A DNA stretch of 64,000 bases from Morchella semilibera (lineage: Eukaryota; Ascomycota; Pezizomycetes; Pezizales; Morchellaceae): the NCBI GenBank assembly GCA_009192285.1, contig CM018606.1, positions 1,292,081 to 1,356,080 on the forward strand. Direction: 5' to 3'. A model generated the notes under the pieces. It was not told the DNA's origin. It worked only from the letters and a program-made list of their open reading frames with translations, and searched no databases. This document shows positions 36,891-50,491 of the stretch, in pieces. A program made the translations under genes and the position numbers. Each line of letters starts with the position of its first letter. The first letter of the stretch is position 1.

Positions 36891-37180
36891 TAGTACATTC
36901 CTACTAGGGGTTACGACGAGTTGTGTAAGTTTTAATCCCCTAGCTCTCTCTATGGCCGGTAGGTACATATATGTACTCTAGTTATTGGGGCCTTCGGCCC
37001 CCTCCCCCCTCCGCCCCTTCCCCCAATTCCCATTCCTGCCAGTTAGACATTTCATATGGCGGCCCCCCTCCCTCCAATTCCTACCAGTTTGACCTTTCAT
37101 TGCCCTGTGCTGCAATTCAGTTTTTTTGATGCGTTGCCAAGAAATGGAGGGCTCATAAACTACAACGGCACAAAGAAAAG

Positions 37181-37340
37181 CATCGTGGCGTGGCCTAGTG
37201 GTAATACACTGGGCTTCGTCATATGACCACGACAGGTTCAAATCCTGGTGGGAGCAGTGGTGAGAATGCCCAATATGGTAGCGACGCTCTTGAGGGATGA
37301 GTACTCATACACATAAGTCTTTTGTTGCCGGCTTTTTTTT
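37181..37340 (+). mobile_element. candidate tRNA-derived SINE (Pol III element)
   Basis: A box TGGCCTAGTGG at 37191-37201 and B box GGTTCAAATCC at 37235-37245, 33 nt apart, as in Pol III type 2 promoters; a T run at about 37331-37338 could end transcription. The head does not fold into a good tRNA (acceptor stem unpaired), and about 85 bp of non-tRNA body follow. This fits a SINE better than a tRNA; no second copy is in the window. Confidence 0.45.
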
Positions 37341-37565
37341 ATCATTTAATTATTTTTTTTAGCCTTGGGTGCTCGAGCTGTATGGCTTCGGCGGATGATG
37401 TGCCAGAGACTAGACCGCGAGTTGAGTCTTAATCCTCTATGTCCCTTCATTTTATACCTTTTGGGTAGAGTTCCGGTATTCTCATGTGTCGTGCTTAGTC
37501 AAATACCCCAGCCGTGCCCGACCAGAAACTTTCAAAACGGATGTAATCCAATACATAATAGACAT

Positions 37566-37655
37566 GTACTACGGGTGTAGGGGTAAGACTGTAGACAGCG
37601 GTCGTGGTTGCAACAGCAGTAGGTGTCTACAGACTTACCCCTACACCCGTAGTAC
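37566..37655. repeat. long hairpin, 32-bp arms with one mismatch
   Basis: The 32-nt arm at 37566-37597 is mirrored at 37624-37655 with a single mismatch in the middle; the loop is 26 nt. Core TACGGGTGTAGGGGTAAG. The size and near-perfect pairing resemble a milRNA-type precursor or a very small MITE. Confidence 0.85.
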
Positions 37656-38613
37656 TCCCACGCCTTGGCACAGATATCTTGTATATCCGATCATTGACTC
37701 TAGCTTGAAACATCACGTGCCACATCAAACCCCCAGCCCTAATACGAACCATAGTCCGTAAGGATAAGCGTCCTCTACTTCGAGGAATGAGATACAAATC
37801 CTCTTTACGATAGAAAGGTCCATATATGTACTTGTTCTGAGGTGAATCCCGTAACGTTTACCCTAGAGGCCGAAGACGGTTTGAAACCCAGCCACACACG
37901 CATCCCCGTGGGCTACGTACACCGCCGGAATAGCACCAATACAACGGTCTCTGGCTCTTAAGAACCGACCGGGCTTACTCCTGGCTCATAAGCTAACATG
38001 TTGGGCTTTTGGGCTCTTGCTACACCACACCCATACACAGTGTGCCTGTCGTGCCAATTCTACGACTCCAAGTCCGTAAGCGCTAATATATGTGTGCCAT
38101 GAGAGGCTGGAGAAAGTAATGCTATATTTCAAGTCTCTTGACAATGTGAAAGAGGGCCCCGGAAATGACCTCGATCTTTAGGATACGAGTACTAGTATTT
38201 TGGGCGGGGTTCAAAGTGGTATGCTCCTGGACGATGAGCGTCAATAGTGAGTGAACCATCTAGTACGCGATATTGGATAATTGTTGTCTTTAATGGTATA
38301 TTAGCTGCCCAGGGTTACTGGAGCACCCCATGCCGGGAGATGGGTAGGTCATACCACGATTGAATTGCCAACGCAAAAACCTTTATGAGAGGTAAAAATA
38401 AACCGTTTCATTAAGACATCTATCCATAACCACACCTAGCTTCCCCGCCACCTGATATATCATACAAAATAAAAACATGTCATCCTTCACTTTTTTTTTT
38501 CCTCTGCCAGATCCTACTCAATTTGTAACGCTGCCGACCCCATACCGAAAGAAATAACAAAAAGGGGAAAGGTATAGAAACAAATCCACACAAGACCAAG
38601 TTTTCAACTACAA

Positions 38614-41600
38614 CTATTCTTCATCCTCTTCATCCTCCTCATCTTCATCCATGCCCTCTGCCGCATCAATCTCAAACTCCTGCTCTTGATCCACGCCAAT
38701 GTAACTGTCGCTCATTAAGTACAGCTTCAACTCGTGCTTACCAGGCGTTGGAACGACATATTCCAGCCTAACATCCAACTTCTTTCCAATAGTGATTCTC
38801 TTAATGGCCAATAAGCTCTTTGTTGCTTGCTCTCCAACGACGAGCCACCAGTTCTCCATCTTAGTCTGTGGATAAAATGGCGCATGAACAGTCGTGTCAA
38901 CTTCCTTAGATTCATCGTGCTCGCGCACAATTTTAACCTTGATGTAGGCTGGCGATCCTGCAACCACAGAGTCCTCGTCCTCAAGCTCATACTCCATCTC
39001 CAGGTCAGGGTACTTCGCACCCACGAAGGTTGAGATCTGGTTGAGCTGGGATTTATCGAGATTGAGATGATTGACCATGCTAGCGCGTTTATCATCTTCG
39101 CTCATAAATGCCATAAATTCAAAGATATCATTGATCCTACAGAAAAAACCCATTAGTCATTGATCGGCAGTCCAGAAAAAAACGGAGGGAAACATACTCA
39201 TGCTGTGTTGCAAATTTGTCCATTTCCGGACTGAAGAACGGAATCTGCTTAAGTGGACTATCCCTATCCCACATTGCCTGGACACACATTTGAGACAGCT
39301 CCATTGCGTTCATCGCGTTGATATGACCCTCAGAACTCAACACATCCACACATGCACTCAGCAAATTCAGCACCTTTGACAGCACCACGGCTTGATCTGT
39401 CGCCAGATCTGCCGGAAGCTGCATCCTCGAAAAGTGCGCCTGGATCAGGACAAATGCCTTGAAATGAGGGCTTTCGTAGTTAGGCTGCGACATCTTGACA
39501 GAGACATTGTCGTAAATCCGCTTAAGTACTTTATCCTCATGGCGTCGGATCTGGATACTTTCAAACTCTGTTGCTGAAGTAACAATTTCGAGAATTCCCT
39601 TGAGCTTTGTCTTCCCAGTGAGCGAGAGAAGGAATGTCTGCATAGTGATGAATGAAATGTTGTAATAAGCTGCAATCATGGCAGCGTTGAGCGGAGTAAC
39701 AGTATCATCCTCCTCATCAACATCGATAATCTTTGCTTCAGCAAGGTCCTTCAAAGTGTTCTCCACCATTTCCGACAGATGTGTGCTAAGACCTTCATGG
39801 GATGTATCCGTCAAGCTGTAGAAACTAGGGTTCGCAAGCAACCTCCTATAAAAGTAGGTGTAAGTAGCCCAATCTACGGCATCTTGCGTGGATCCAATAG
39901 TTTTGGTACTGATTTCCGTAACGAACGCATCATGAAGGTATGCGGGTAAATGAGATTCGATCGGCAATGCCTCGTTCAAAAACTTCCTGTAGTAATCCTT
40001 CTTCACCGCGGGCGTCATAAGGATCGCTTTACCGCTCTTATCTACCCCCGCTCTAGATGCCTTTCCAAACATTTGCAAGACCTCCGAGAGGGGGTAGTCA
40101 ATATATCTGTGCTCCCTCCCTTCAAAGAATTGTGTTCCCATCACAACAACCAAAAAGGCGCTACTCTTCAGCTCCCAAGCTACCTCCCTACTTGCCAGCA
40201 ACACCTTGATCGCACCATGCTTGAACAGTCCTTCGACGATGAGCTTATCGTTCTTGCATAATGCCTCGTGATAGTACCCAATACCATGGCTCAGACTCTC
40301 TTTCAAGGCCTTTTCCTCGATGTCATTTAGATACTCGGTGATATCATCCAAATCGACGTTTAAGAGTTTATCCTCTTCCCCATCAGCAACGCAGTACGAA
40401 AGGATATCTAGCGCGGTAGCCCTGCATTGTTTGCGAGAAGGAACAAAAACAATGACGGGCTTATCTGTTGGAGTGCTACAAATTGCCAGATAAGTCGGCT
40501 TGGCCATGGCGATCATCAATGACGGCTGATGCGGTATTGTAAAAGACTGAATATGAATCTCCAATTGTGTTGGTCGGTCCCGGGGGCTGAAGTTGAAAAT
40601 AGTATGTTTGTCTGCTCCAATCCATTCTCCCAAATCTCTGGCGTTGCTCAAACTCACACTAAGCGCAATAATTCTCATCGGGTTTTCCGTTTGGACAGCA
40701 ATATAGTGCATCCTCGACACGATGATTTCATAATTATAGCCGTTTTGGCCACCGAGCATGTGTAGTTCATCTGCGATGAAAAGCTCCACAGTCTGCACAT
40801 TTTTTCTCCTTTGCCACTGCCTGGACAACACATCCCATTGTGAAGGTGTTGCCATAATCAAATCACCCCTCTCCAGCAACTTCAAATCTGCACTTGTCTC
40901 TCCCGTCAACTTAACAATTTCCTTCCCACCAGCCAAACCACTCAATCTCTCCTTCCAGTCGCTGTATCTAATATCTACCAGCTCCTGGAATGGCGCAATA
41001 TAGACTGCCCTTCCAGGCTCATCGTCATCCTTGCTCCAATGCCTCAGTAGAGCGAACTCGGCACATACGGTCTTTCCACTTCCAGTTGGCGCGCCAATGA
41101 ACACATTATCATCTGTATCGAAGAGACTCTTGAAAACCTGCGTCTGAATCTTATTGAAGTGTCTCCAGTCCGGGTATAGTTCCATGTATTCTTTCTTCTT
41201 CAACGCCTCCACTGGTAATGGTACAAGGTCTAGAAGAGGTGTGTGCGGAGGGAATTTCTCTGGTAGTAGAAGTTTTCGGAAGGACACGGCAAGTTTCGTT
41301 TCGGAGTGCATCCAGCGGTCAGACACAACAGTAATAAAATAATTAGGTGGCATTGGCTCCGTCATGGGCACCGTGAATTCAACCAAATGTTCATTGTTTT
41401 CACTCTCCGCATATTGGCGACGGAGTATGAATTGGTCATGGAACAAAATGTCTTCACCATCGCAATCCTCCACAAGAATCCAGAAACTCTCTGCTTGTCC
41501 ATGGTATTCAACATCCCACACAAAGTCAGGCGTGATAGTCAACTCCACTCTTAGCATACTCCTAGTGACAGGTTGAACTTGCGCTTGAACATCGAGCCTT

Positions 41601-44600
41601 GGAAATCTCTCGAGTAAGCTATGCACCAATTTTCCTGTCCTTGAGCTCGCGCCACCCTTACTCGAAAACAGCTCAGAGAGATGCGGCACGTCCATAGTGA
41701 AGTACTTGCTCCATGTGAATTCCGCTGCTCGTTCCGCCTTGTTCACAATCGGCGCCAATTGATTAGGCGGGATGGGAAATTGCCTAAATGGCGTCATAGT
41801 CGGCCACATTCGTTTCTCGGCCATTTTACACAAGTCAAGCGCTGTTTTCGCGACACTAGCCCATCCACGCTTGAGACAGATTTCAAAGATAGCGCGGAGA
41901 ATACGCCCCGCAGATTGTGTAACGTAAACCATATCGGCCATCAATGCGAGACCTTCGAGTTTGAGTCGCGAAATGTACGCCTGGAGGAGAACATTGATCT
42001 TTGCTTGCGGCTCCTCGATGCTCTCTTTGACGGGGATAGGCACTCGAGCCAACAGCTTTTGTAGCTCTAGTCGCTCCTCAGAACGCACGGGGATGTACTT
42101 GAACTCCTCACTGAGAGAGAACACGCGGAAGAGCTCGATCGGGGTGAGTGCAGGCTGAAGGTGGATGTTGTATGTCAACATTGAGTTGTGTGAAATGTAG
42201 TAATGAGACGAAATCCTTCCAAGCTCCGTTGACTGCAACTTTCCAGTCTTTTTGTCGTATTTAACAAGGTTACATTTCTCTAGTACCACCGCTGCAGAGT
42301 GGATCAGATCCACACGCTTTTGCTCGAGCGCTTCATCATCGGCGTAATCTGCACCAACTGAGTAGAGACCTGGGGATCGAAGCATACGAACGTAGAGATA
42401 AGTGTACCCCAACCATTCTACGGCTTCATCTCTGCTGCGAACTGTACCCAAAACAATCTCGGCGTTCAGGTTATCTGAAAGCTTCTTCATAAATTGCGAC
42501 TCGATCGGAAGCTGCTGGTTCAAGAGCGAAAGATAATACTGCATCTCCGATTGTGTGGTAATGATAATACCCTCTCCATAAGTATCATACTGAGGTCTAC
42601 CCGCACGCCCAAGCATCTGCAATACATCCTGAGGACTCAACTCAACCCAGCTTCCCTTCTCCGGGGAGTATATTTGCGTTCCTTTGATAATGACTGTGTG
42701 TGCAGGCAAATTAACACCCCAAGCCAGCGTGGCAGTGCACACCAGCACCTGGATCGCCTTGTCACCAAATAAGTCCTCCACTGTGGTCCTGTCCGCACGA
42801 CTCATACCAGCGTGATGTATGGCGAATCCGTATGGTAATAGATCTTTTAAGTTTGCATCTGTTACTTGATCCGCTTCGTGCTGGAGCAACTCTCGAGTAC
42901 CAGCGTCAGATTTGAGAATTTGCTGGATTGTTTCCAGCTCGAGTGCTTTGTCCCTGATATATTTGGCAGTCTTGGCAGTTTCCTTACGTGAGTGGACGAA
43001 AATGAGCATTTGATTGCTTGAAGCTTGCTCGATGACCTTCGTATAACAAACATCGTTCATGGTCTGTAGTTGTTTAATAGCCTTTTTGTCGGTGATACCA
43101 ATGAATTCCTGACGCAGAGGACAAGGACGGAATGTGGCATCGAAATGGAAGAGGCCTGTATTCGTATCTACTCTCAGGAAGCTGGCAACATCACGGTAGT
43201 TGGGCAGTGTAGCAGACAGGCCAACAAGTCTCACGGGCTCTAATGTTGTCTCCATTTTACGAATGGTACGAGAGACGATCGACTCTAAAACTGGGCCACG
43301 GTCGTCGTGCAGCAAATGGATCTCGTCGATGATGATAAGTCGTACCAAGTTTGTGTAGGACATGTCCGTCGCCTTACGAGTGATAACATCCCACTTCTCG
43401 GGTGTAGTGACAATGATCTGAGTCTCCATTATCTGCTGCTTCGTGAGCTGCCTGTCTCCGGTTAACTCGGACACTTTGATCCCATAGGGCGCTAGCCTTT
43501 TCCCAAAGTTTCCGACTTGCTCCTGCACCAACGCTTTCAAGGGAGCGATGTAGACAATCTTAAAGTCATCGAGCTTGATCTGACCAGTGACCGGATCTCT
43601 GTGCTTCCCAATCTCTCGAGTGATCGTAAGCATCGCGACGTTTGTCTTTCCGGAACCGGTAGGTGCACAAATGAGGAGATTCCCATCATCCTCAAACGCA
43701 GCGGGGTAGCACTTTGTCTGAATCCTATTGAGTTCTTTACTTGTGCTGAACGGAACTCTTGCCCATTCTGGCATACTAGAGATTGGAATTGCTTTAGGTT
43801 CGTTCGGATCGATCTTCTTCTTGGGAGCCGGGACATGGATTTCCTCGTAACCCTTGAAAGTGCGCTTAGTAGAGCCTTGAGGGAGTTTAACTGATGCGTT
43901 TGTCATGAGATGGTTTCCCTGCTCGAATACAAAACTCTCTAAATCGATAGTCTTTCGCGGCTGTAGGCCACCAGTTAGACCAGAAGATTTAGCAGTAGTT
44001 TCGGGCCCTGTTGGGATGGCGGATGCCGGGACATCGATATCCATTAAATCTGCTTTCCCTTTCTTGCCCGCCGTCTTCCCGTCTACATCCTCCGCCTCAC
44101 GACCCCGGAGCTCGTCAAGAATCTTACGGTATCCGCTGCTTGCCATAGTCTGTTCTATTGCTGTGCGTTCTTCAGATGACTCGCCAGCACGGGCTAGGCG
44201 TGTGCACCACACTATTTTGGCGTTATTCTTCATGAGTACCTTGACAAGTTCGAAATGCTCATAGTCAAAAACCTCCATAAGCTCATTCTCAACCTGGCGG
44301 AGAGACTTCTCGGCCTCGGGGGCCAGAATTTCGAGAACCTTGGTGGCTTTCGACGATGCAAGATGTGGATCAGGGTATTTAGAGCTGACTTGACGTTGAA
44401 GCCAGTATGCGTCGATATCATGAGCAGGGACAACATCTTTGTCGACTGTCTGCTTCCGAGCATCTCTACCTCGTTCCTTGGTCCCGCCGATAACCAACTC
44501 GTCCTCAGATTCCGCACCATCAGCAGCTTCCTCTACTGGTTTCTCTGTGTCTGACGCATCGTCCATTTCTTCGTCATCCGTCGAGTCCCCGTCCCGAACC

Positions 44601-45436
44601 TCAAACTCGGCCGCTTCGTCCTCATCTTCATCCTCTTTGTCGAAAACAACAGCAACTCCCTCCCTCTCATCTAGCTCTTCGCCACCAGCACCATCTCCGC
44701 GCCCATCCATGGCCTCGTCCTCGTCACCGGCATTCCAATCGTTAATTTTCTTTGAGAGATTTACGAGATCTGTGAACTTTTTCGAGTCCGTTTTTTCACC
44801 TATGATGTCGTCGATATCCCGTTTTTTATCGAAATCCTTCTTGGAACCGTCCTCGTCCTTTAATATCTCAAGGATCGCATCTGCTGCTGATCGCACGACA
44901 GACTGTGGCACATCACCACCTAGCAGGGTCGCAACAAGGGTAAGGATTAGAGAATACGCCTCCCGCGTTTCCGCAGTCCGAGGGTGATACACAAGCCCCA
45001 GAACATCATCTGTAGCAGACAGGATACTCCCGCCATAACTCGAAGCACTATGACGCCCCATTAGCAATCCACACGCCTAAGACCCAACGCCCACTGTTTT
45101 AACACGCGTTTCTCCAAAGCCGGGCAGCAGGGGAGAGGGTAGGGAGGGGATAGGAGGCAATACGTACTCTCTCTTGCGTTTCCGCTTCTCACGGTCCAAA
45201 ATATCTTTTCCCTCCTCCATGGCATCGATATTCAGCTTCTCTCTCTTGCCTTTCAGCTTCGCCTTCGGAGCAGTGTCGCGCAGGACGCGATCCCCCATCA
45301 TCTTGATGTCGACCTTTCCCGCCATCGACTCTGGGTCTCCGGTGGCCTCATCCGTGCGCCTGTGAATGAAGCGCTTGTCCGCCTGGAGGACCAGGTTGGA
45401 CATGTTCGCATACTTGTATTGGGACTGGTCAGCCAT
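38614..45436 (-). CDS. brr2: Brr2/SNRNP200-like U5 snRNP RNA helicase
   Basis: Ski2-like helicase that unwinds U4/U6 during spliceosome activation; 2224 aa, as expected. Exons 45436-45164, 45076-39198, 39136-38614, summing to 2225 codons. Acidic N-terminal part; cassette 1 with Walker A CAPTGSGKT near residue 565, DEIH (IIIDEIHLL) and QMLGRAGRPQYD; first Sec63 unit; cassette 2 with GAPTGSGKT, DELH (FIADELHML) and SVSLSN in place of the SAT motif, matching the known weak or inactive second cassette; second Sec63 unit with an acidic tail. The first donor must be TAC|GTATTG for frame; a stronger-looking GTACGT four bases upstream would break it. Long single central exon, as is common in this family. 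Confidence 0.95.
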
Positions 45437-46716
45437 GATTGTTGGGTCAATGCCTCAGACGAGGACTTTAGAGAGCTTCGTCGGGGGTATGGAGATAGCA
45501 AGTCGAGTAGTGGAACGGAACGTGAAATTCGGGGTGGGCAATTGATTTAAGAATGAGGTGGAGAATTATTGGCGGGTTAGGGGCCAGAGGTCGTCAAAGT
45601 GGGTGATGGTGTTGGGGTTGGACGTGCTCTGGCTGGCAGACCTGGGGCAAACGTGAGGCGAGTTGAATTTGTTGGTAGTAGCCACGCCAAGTATTGCCAA
45701 GAGCAACATGACTAACCCTTGATGATCTTGGACCTTAGTATTGAGACTATTGACCCAATAAGTACTTGTTGTACTAACAATTCAGATTTGAGACCTTACA
45801 GAATCACAATCACTAGCTCAATCCAGGTGTATTAAAGTCAAGCCGCGGTCATTTTACACTCAAAAACAGCTATATCCCACTTTAACTATGTATCATGGTG
45901 AGGTCAGATGCTATCGTGTGGGCTAGGGTGGCTGCCAGTATACATACTTTAAGTACTTGAGGGCAAAATTTTCCAAGAACCTCCTGAGTCATTTCCAGTT
46001 TGATAGAAGCTATGATGAAAATATACTACAATCATACTATATCACTCGATGGCAAAACCAGCATTCTTTGGCGACATTTCTTACACACCAGAAAAACACC
46101 CCACCTAGCTAGGTCAGAAAACCTTAGAACTACAAATCCTAGCCCCTTGTTGTAATCTTGATCCTACACGCGTTAGTCAAAATCTAGAGGAATACAGTCT
46201 AGAAATTTTCCAGGTTAACTAAGCTATTTATGTATAATATCCAAACAGCTCTCCCAACGGTAGGTCTCAAACGAACTAAAGCTCGACACTTAACAGGCCT
46301 TAAATTTACGACTCTCAGGAACCAATGAGCGTATGCATAACTCAGGGCCAGTCACCAATAAAGACCATTAACAGACCGTCACGATCACCTGGAGCATCAT
46401 AATCCCATACCTCCTGTACCCACCATTGGGAGCAAGCTGCCAGCGGCAGATGTCTCCTACCGAACACCCCAAACCACAGATTACTCCCTAGTACAGAAGA
46501 GCACAACACAATCATAGGTAAAATTTACAATGCTATACACATCTACGAAGTATTAAGTTTTGAATTCCCGCCACCGTTAACGCCAACAACCCACCTTATA
46601 TAGCAAGCAAGCACTATACTATGTAATCCCAACACGAAACCGCACAAGAAACACACGCCCCACTCTACCCAACGCTAAATGAACCCCCACCGCGCTAGTA
46701 AGCACTATTCCGCCTA
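45437..46716. other. intergenic, no gene seen
   Basis: About 1.3 kb between brr2 and the 3' end of vps45. AT-rich; one reverse copy of the 18-nt motif (46031-46048). The first 150 bp upstream of brr2 presumably hold its promoter. Confidence 0.5.
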
Positions 46717-48808
46717 CTATCTCCCCCCCACCTCTCTCCTCAACCTCCCCGCCGCAGTGAGCGGTTCCGGTGCAGGCCATGTGGGCACAATGTCGTCGAT
46801 CTCCTAAAGAGAAGTTAGCCTTACAGGCGAAAGGAGAAGGGGGCATAGAATGCATAGGGAAAGCATACATCCAAGAACGTCCTACTATTCAGCACACTCG
46901 TCCCTCCTAGTACCACCCTCACACCCGGCGTTGCCGCATTAATCTGCGCAATCAGCTTCGCTTCCTCATACGTCGTCCCACCGACCATGAACACAATGAT
47001 ATCCTGCGGTTTATCCCTTGTTCCTGTGCCCTCCACGAACGGGTGCGTCTGCTGGCTCAGTCGGCCCTTAATGAGATCATTTAGGACCTGCTCCATGCAC
47101 GGGACATGCTGCGTGTAGACGTTCTCCACGCCCTTCAACCCCTTGAATCCTGTTCGTGCCAGCGAGAAGATGGACTCCGCCTTCGAGGCGACATCCTGGC
47201 GCTTCACGGATGCCTGGTATGCCAGGAGATTCGGAATCACATTTACACGGCCTTGGGGGACGCCGTTGACGGAGAGGAGGTCGAGGAGAACAGAGATGGC
47301 GCTATTATTTGTGTTTCCGTAGCGGAGGCTGTAGAGGGCGACGAGACGGACCTTGTTCTCGTGGGGGATGTTGGACTGGAGGAGGCGCTGGATGGTCTTG
47401 AGATCGGTGGAGTGGGAGTCGTTGCAGGCGAGGCTTTGCTCGAGCTCGCTGACTTCGAGGAGGTTGTGTTTTTCGACACGCCTGCTGAGCTCCCCGACGA
47501 GGGTAACGTGCTTGCTGACGTTTCCAGAGAGACGGCGGAATTCGGGGTATTCTTCAACGAAGCGCTTCATGTCTGCTATACTCTCGATGTTCATGTTGGA
47601 TTTGGTCTTGTGTTGGTATTGGTCGACGTACTCTTTGATGTTGCCACCCAGGTCGCCGAAATTGAGGTACATATTTTTCTTGAAGAACGGATCTTGGTCT
47701 TGGGACAGCACGATTTCCTACAGCAATTAGCCCGTGCCCGACAAACGACCAGCTAGCCCTGCAAGCACACACCTTCAACTCTGGCCTCACATCCGGCACT
47801 TCTGACAAGTCCACCCGCCCATTCTGTATCCCTAGCAACTCATGTACCATGGCCTGATACGTCCACTGCGACAGCAACGGCGTAATCGGGTCGTTCCTCC
47901 TATCCAGAACCAGCAATATCGGTGGCGTATCCGCCCTCCTCCCAAAATCAAATAGCTGGTCCTCCTGCCCAATCTGGTACCTGACCTCCGCCGCCAGCTT
48001 CTTCGCCAGAGCGCTATTCTTCTCATACCGAATCAGCGGCTTCTTCTTCAAGCTCAGCAGCACCGCAAGCACGCCGTCGGCAGCCCTCGTGAGCGAGTCC
48101 ATATTCCACATGTCTGGGCTCGATGACCAGACCCGCCGCTGCGGGCCCCCAAGGCTCAGCGCAAACAGATCTGGGTTTATGACGAGGTAGTCTGCGAAGT
48201 ACTCCTGGACCACGCGGACGACCTCATGGTCGTCGGCCTCGGCGAGTCGTTCGAGCGCTGACTTCTTGACGATATTGCTAAAGTCTATACAGACATGTTT
48301 TGGTTAGCTCCGACACTAGGAAGTGGAGAGGGGACGTCAGAGAATGGAGGGTGGTACAGATGTGGTACTCCCCGTACTTCGGATCTCGGAACTCATCAAT
48401 CAGGAGCTGTATTGCGTCCGATGACGGCCGGACAAAGCACAAACAGCGCAGATGCCGCATCTTCTCACGGTCGGCGTTATCTAGGCGGCTTCAGAGAGCA
48501 TTAGCAGCCTGCCCAAACCCCCACCCCGGAAGCCTCAAGGTCACAAACTCTATGAGGTATACCTCATGCCCTAGCAGCGCCGACTGCGTTATTGCCGTCG
48601 AAACAATCGCGACCTATGTACCCACCGTATTGTCAGCTCTCCTCCTCCTCCTACTCCTCTTCCCCATTACATAGTCGACAGGGTGGGGTGGGGGACTAAC
48701 GGTTTCACTATCCAGAAGCAAGATCTTCATCTTCCCCGAGGAGCCGGCGGCCCCGTCGGCTGAGACCATCTTCCCGACATAGTTTGACACGGCAAGTACG
48801 ATATCCAT
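46717..48808 (-). CDS. vps45: Vps45-like Sec1/Munc18 protein
   Basis: SM-family regulator of SNARE assembly for Golgi/endosome-to-vacuole traffic; 583 aa. Exons 48808-48701, 48613-48549, 48488-48358, 48284-47773, 47717-46869, 46803-46717, summing to 584 codons. Support: MDIVLAVSNYVGKM start; DREKMRHLRCLCFVRPSSD; DPKYGEYHIYFSNIVKKS; LLVLDRRNDPITPLLSQWTY; FFKKNMYLNFGDLGGNIKEY; VGGTTYEEA near the end. The second exon uses the donor GA|GTTTGTGAC, chosen because it restores EVYLIDRLDNADREKM; the nearer GAG|GTATAC would not. The final 29-codon exon follows an intron after ...SRTFLD. Confidence 0.95.
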
Positions 48809-50056
48809 TGGCTAGCTAGGGAGTTGTAGATTTCTGGCAGGTATCTCTCTGTGGGAGCTGTCGATCTGGCGGGGAGGGAGCTATCGGCGGGCCCTGCGTC
48901 ATGGTTTCGTTTGGTTGAGGGTGGTGATGCCAAGACATTCATATGCTTGTTCCTGACGCGTCTAGCTCTTCCGGTTCGTTGGATCATGGGGCAGCACTCG
49001 TGCCGGGTGCTTTCAACACTGTTCAATAAGCGGTAAGTGCTGAAATGCCCCCCCCCCCCAACCCCCCAACATTCCAACGTTATGACATATTACTCCTTTT
49101 CCCAGTTGGGCGGGTAACATGGCATCACTCTACAACTTATTATCCAGGCTAATCTCTCAAGACAAGCCCACGCAGTGCCCAGTCTTTCGTACACCACTCC
49201 CAGGACAACTCACAGAGCTAGTTGACCTTCTACGGAAATACTCTCCCGATCCAAGACACCAGGATCTTTTTAGGGATTGTCTTTGGATCATTGTATGCAA
49301 ACCTTTTTCTAGAGGGTTTGGGTTATGCTGAGCCAGCTTCAGTCTGTGGTAACTCAAATAGGCGCTGGCCAATTTTAACCTCTTATTAGCCCCTCTTCTA
49401 AGTAGGGCCGAGATAAAGCTTGGGCGCCATTCAATTCTCAACATCGATATTTCCAATTGGAATAATACGACAACAGACACAAATTTGGTAGAGCCATTTT
49501 ACACTGCCATTATAATTATAAGAGAGGACAGGTCGTGGATATATAGGGTGGAGCTCAATCGCACCTGAGGCATCATGTCATCTATCCCTTCGTTATATGG
49601 GCTGGTAGAGGCTCCTGGGGAGTAGGTTCACGAACAAATACCTATAGAGGCCACCGGTTGGGACTTATTCAAATCCATGCAGAAAGCCCGGAAAGACTAT
49701 CGAAGTGGCTATATGTTTATTTCCAGCTATCGCCGATGAAAAGCAACTACACCACAGGGTTGTTTTATTTGAGTATTTGGATCATTTGGAATGCATGTGT
49801 TGCAGCTTCCAATTGCAACTACCCAAGAATAGGAAATCTCAACTAAGGATCTCCCGGGTCCTACAATCCTGTAGCTACGTAGTTTTTCCGGAAGCCTCGG
49901 GCTAAGACACACTGTGCTCCTAAAACTCATACCATTCTCTAAAGAGGAGAAAAGAAAGTCTGTATTAATACCGGGTATCTCTCGATTAATTTTTTATTAA
50001 CGGCCCACGCCTACGCCCGTCGCCGCCACCACCGCACCCATATCTCCTTATCCTCT
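48809..50056. other. intergenic, no firm gene
   Basis: A 70-codon frame at 49119-49331 and shorter ones show no family similarity or confirmed splicing. A C run lies at about 49050-49060. The region upstream of 48808 should contain the vps45 promoter. Confidence 0.45.
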
Positions 50057-50491
50057 TCAATTCTGCCTCGGCTTCACGATTCCATCATGCACAACATAGT
50101 GCACGACCGTACTATCATCTGACACCACCGCCAGCAAGATCCTCTTTCCTCTGCCCTCTCCCCAGTACCCCTCCGGCAAGCTATCAAAGACTTGCGCCCA
50201 CTTCCGCAGCGTCCACTTCTCGCGCAGGTCCACGGGGAGCACCCACTCGTGTTGCCTGCGCTCAGGTGATTCCTTGTCCTCAGTGTTGTATGTCGACGCG
50301 CGGTCAGGGTGGATGTAAACGGGGTCTGGTGGGAGGCCGGTTATGAGTGGCCGGGGGAATGAGGGTGAGCTGTGGATGACGAGGGAGGACCAGTCAGCGA
50401 GGTGCTGGAGGTTCTTGTGAACGATTTGGACGAGGTCGTTGAGGTGCGCAGCAGTAGGAGCGGGGGATGAGGACGACGTGGGAGTAGTCAT
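50057..50491 (-). CDS. sen15: Sen15-like tRNA-splicing endonuclease subunit
   Basis: 144 aa, intronless. The C-terminal pattern LLAVVSDDSTVVHYVVHDGI is typical of the Sen15 fold, the structural subunit that pairs with Sen34 in the endonuclease cutting pre-tRNA introns. The middle has EWVLPVDLREKWTLRKWAQ; the N-terminus is Ser/Pro/Thr-rich. Start at 50491 is the only ATG giving the full domain. It is divergent from icp55 with only 156 bp between start codons. Confidence 0.8.
   Translation of the reverse strand: MTTPTSSSSPAPTAAHLNDLVQIVHKNLQHLADWSSLVIHSSPSFPRPLITGLPPDPVYIHPDRASTYNTEDKESPERRQHEWVLPVDLREKWTLRKWAQVFDSLPEGYWGEGRGKRILLAVVSDDSTVVHYVVHDGIVKPRQN

Larger units (their letters stand above)
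36291..38613. other. gene-poor region with hairpins and a SINE candidate
   Basis: No protein gene is supported. It has two CCACCGGTGG palindromes (36451, 36571), an imperfect inverted repeat (36821-36890), a Pol III-type element (37181-37340) and a long hairpin (37566-37655). 37.7-38.6 kb shows nothing recognisable. Confidence 0.5.

Noticed and set aside
45164-45172. Strong donor GTACGT in brr2 exon 1
   Set aside because: Its phase does not join to exon 2, which has a stop just before its acceptor; the donor GTATTG four bases later gives a complete frame.
49119-49331. 70-codon frame on +
   Set aside because: No recognisable family and no supported continuation; left unannotated.
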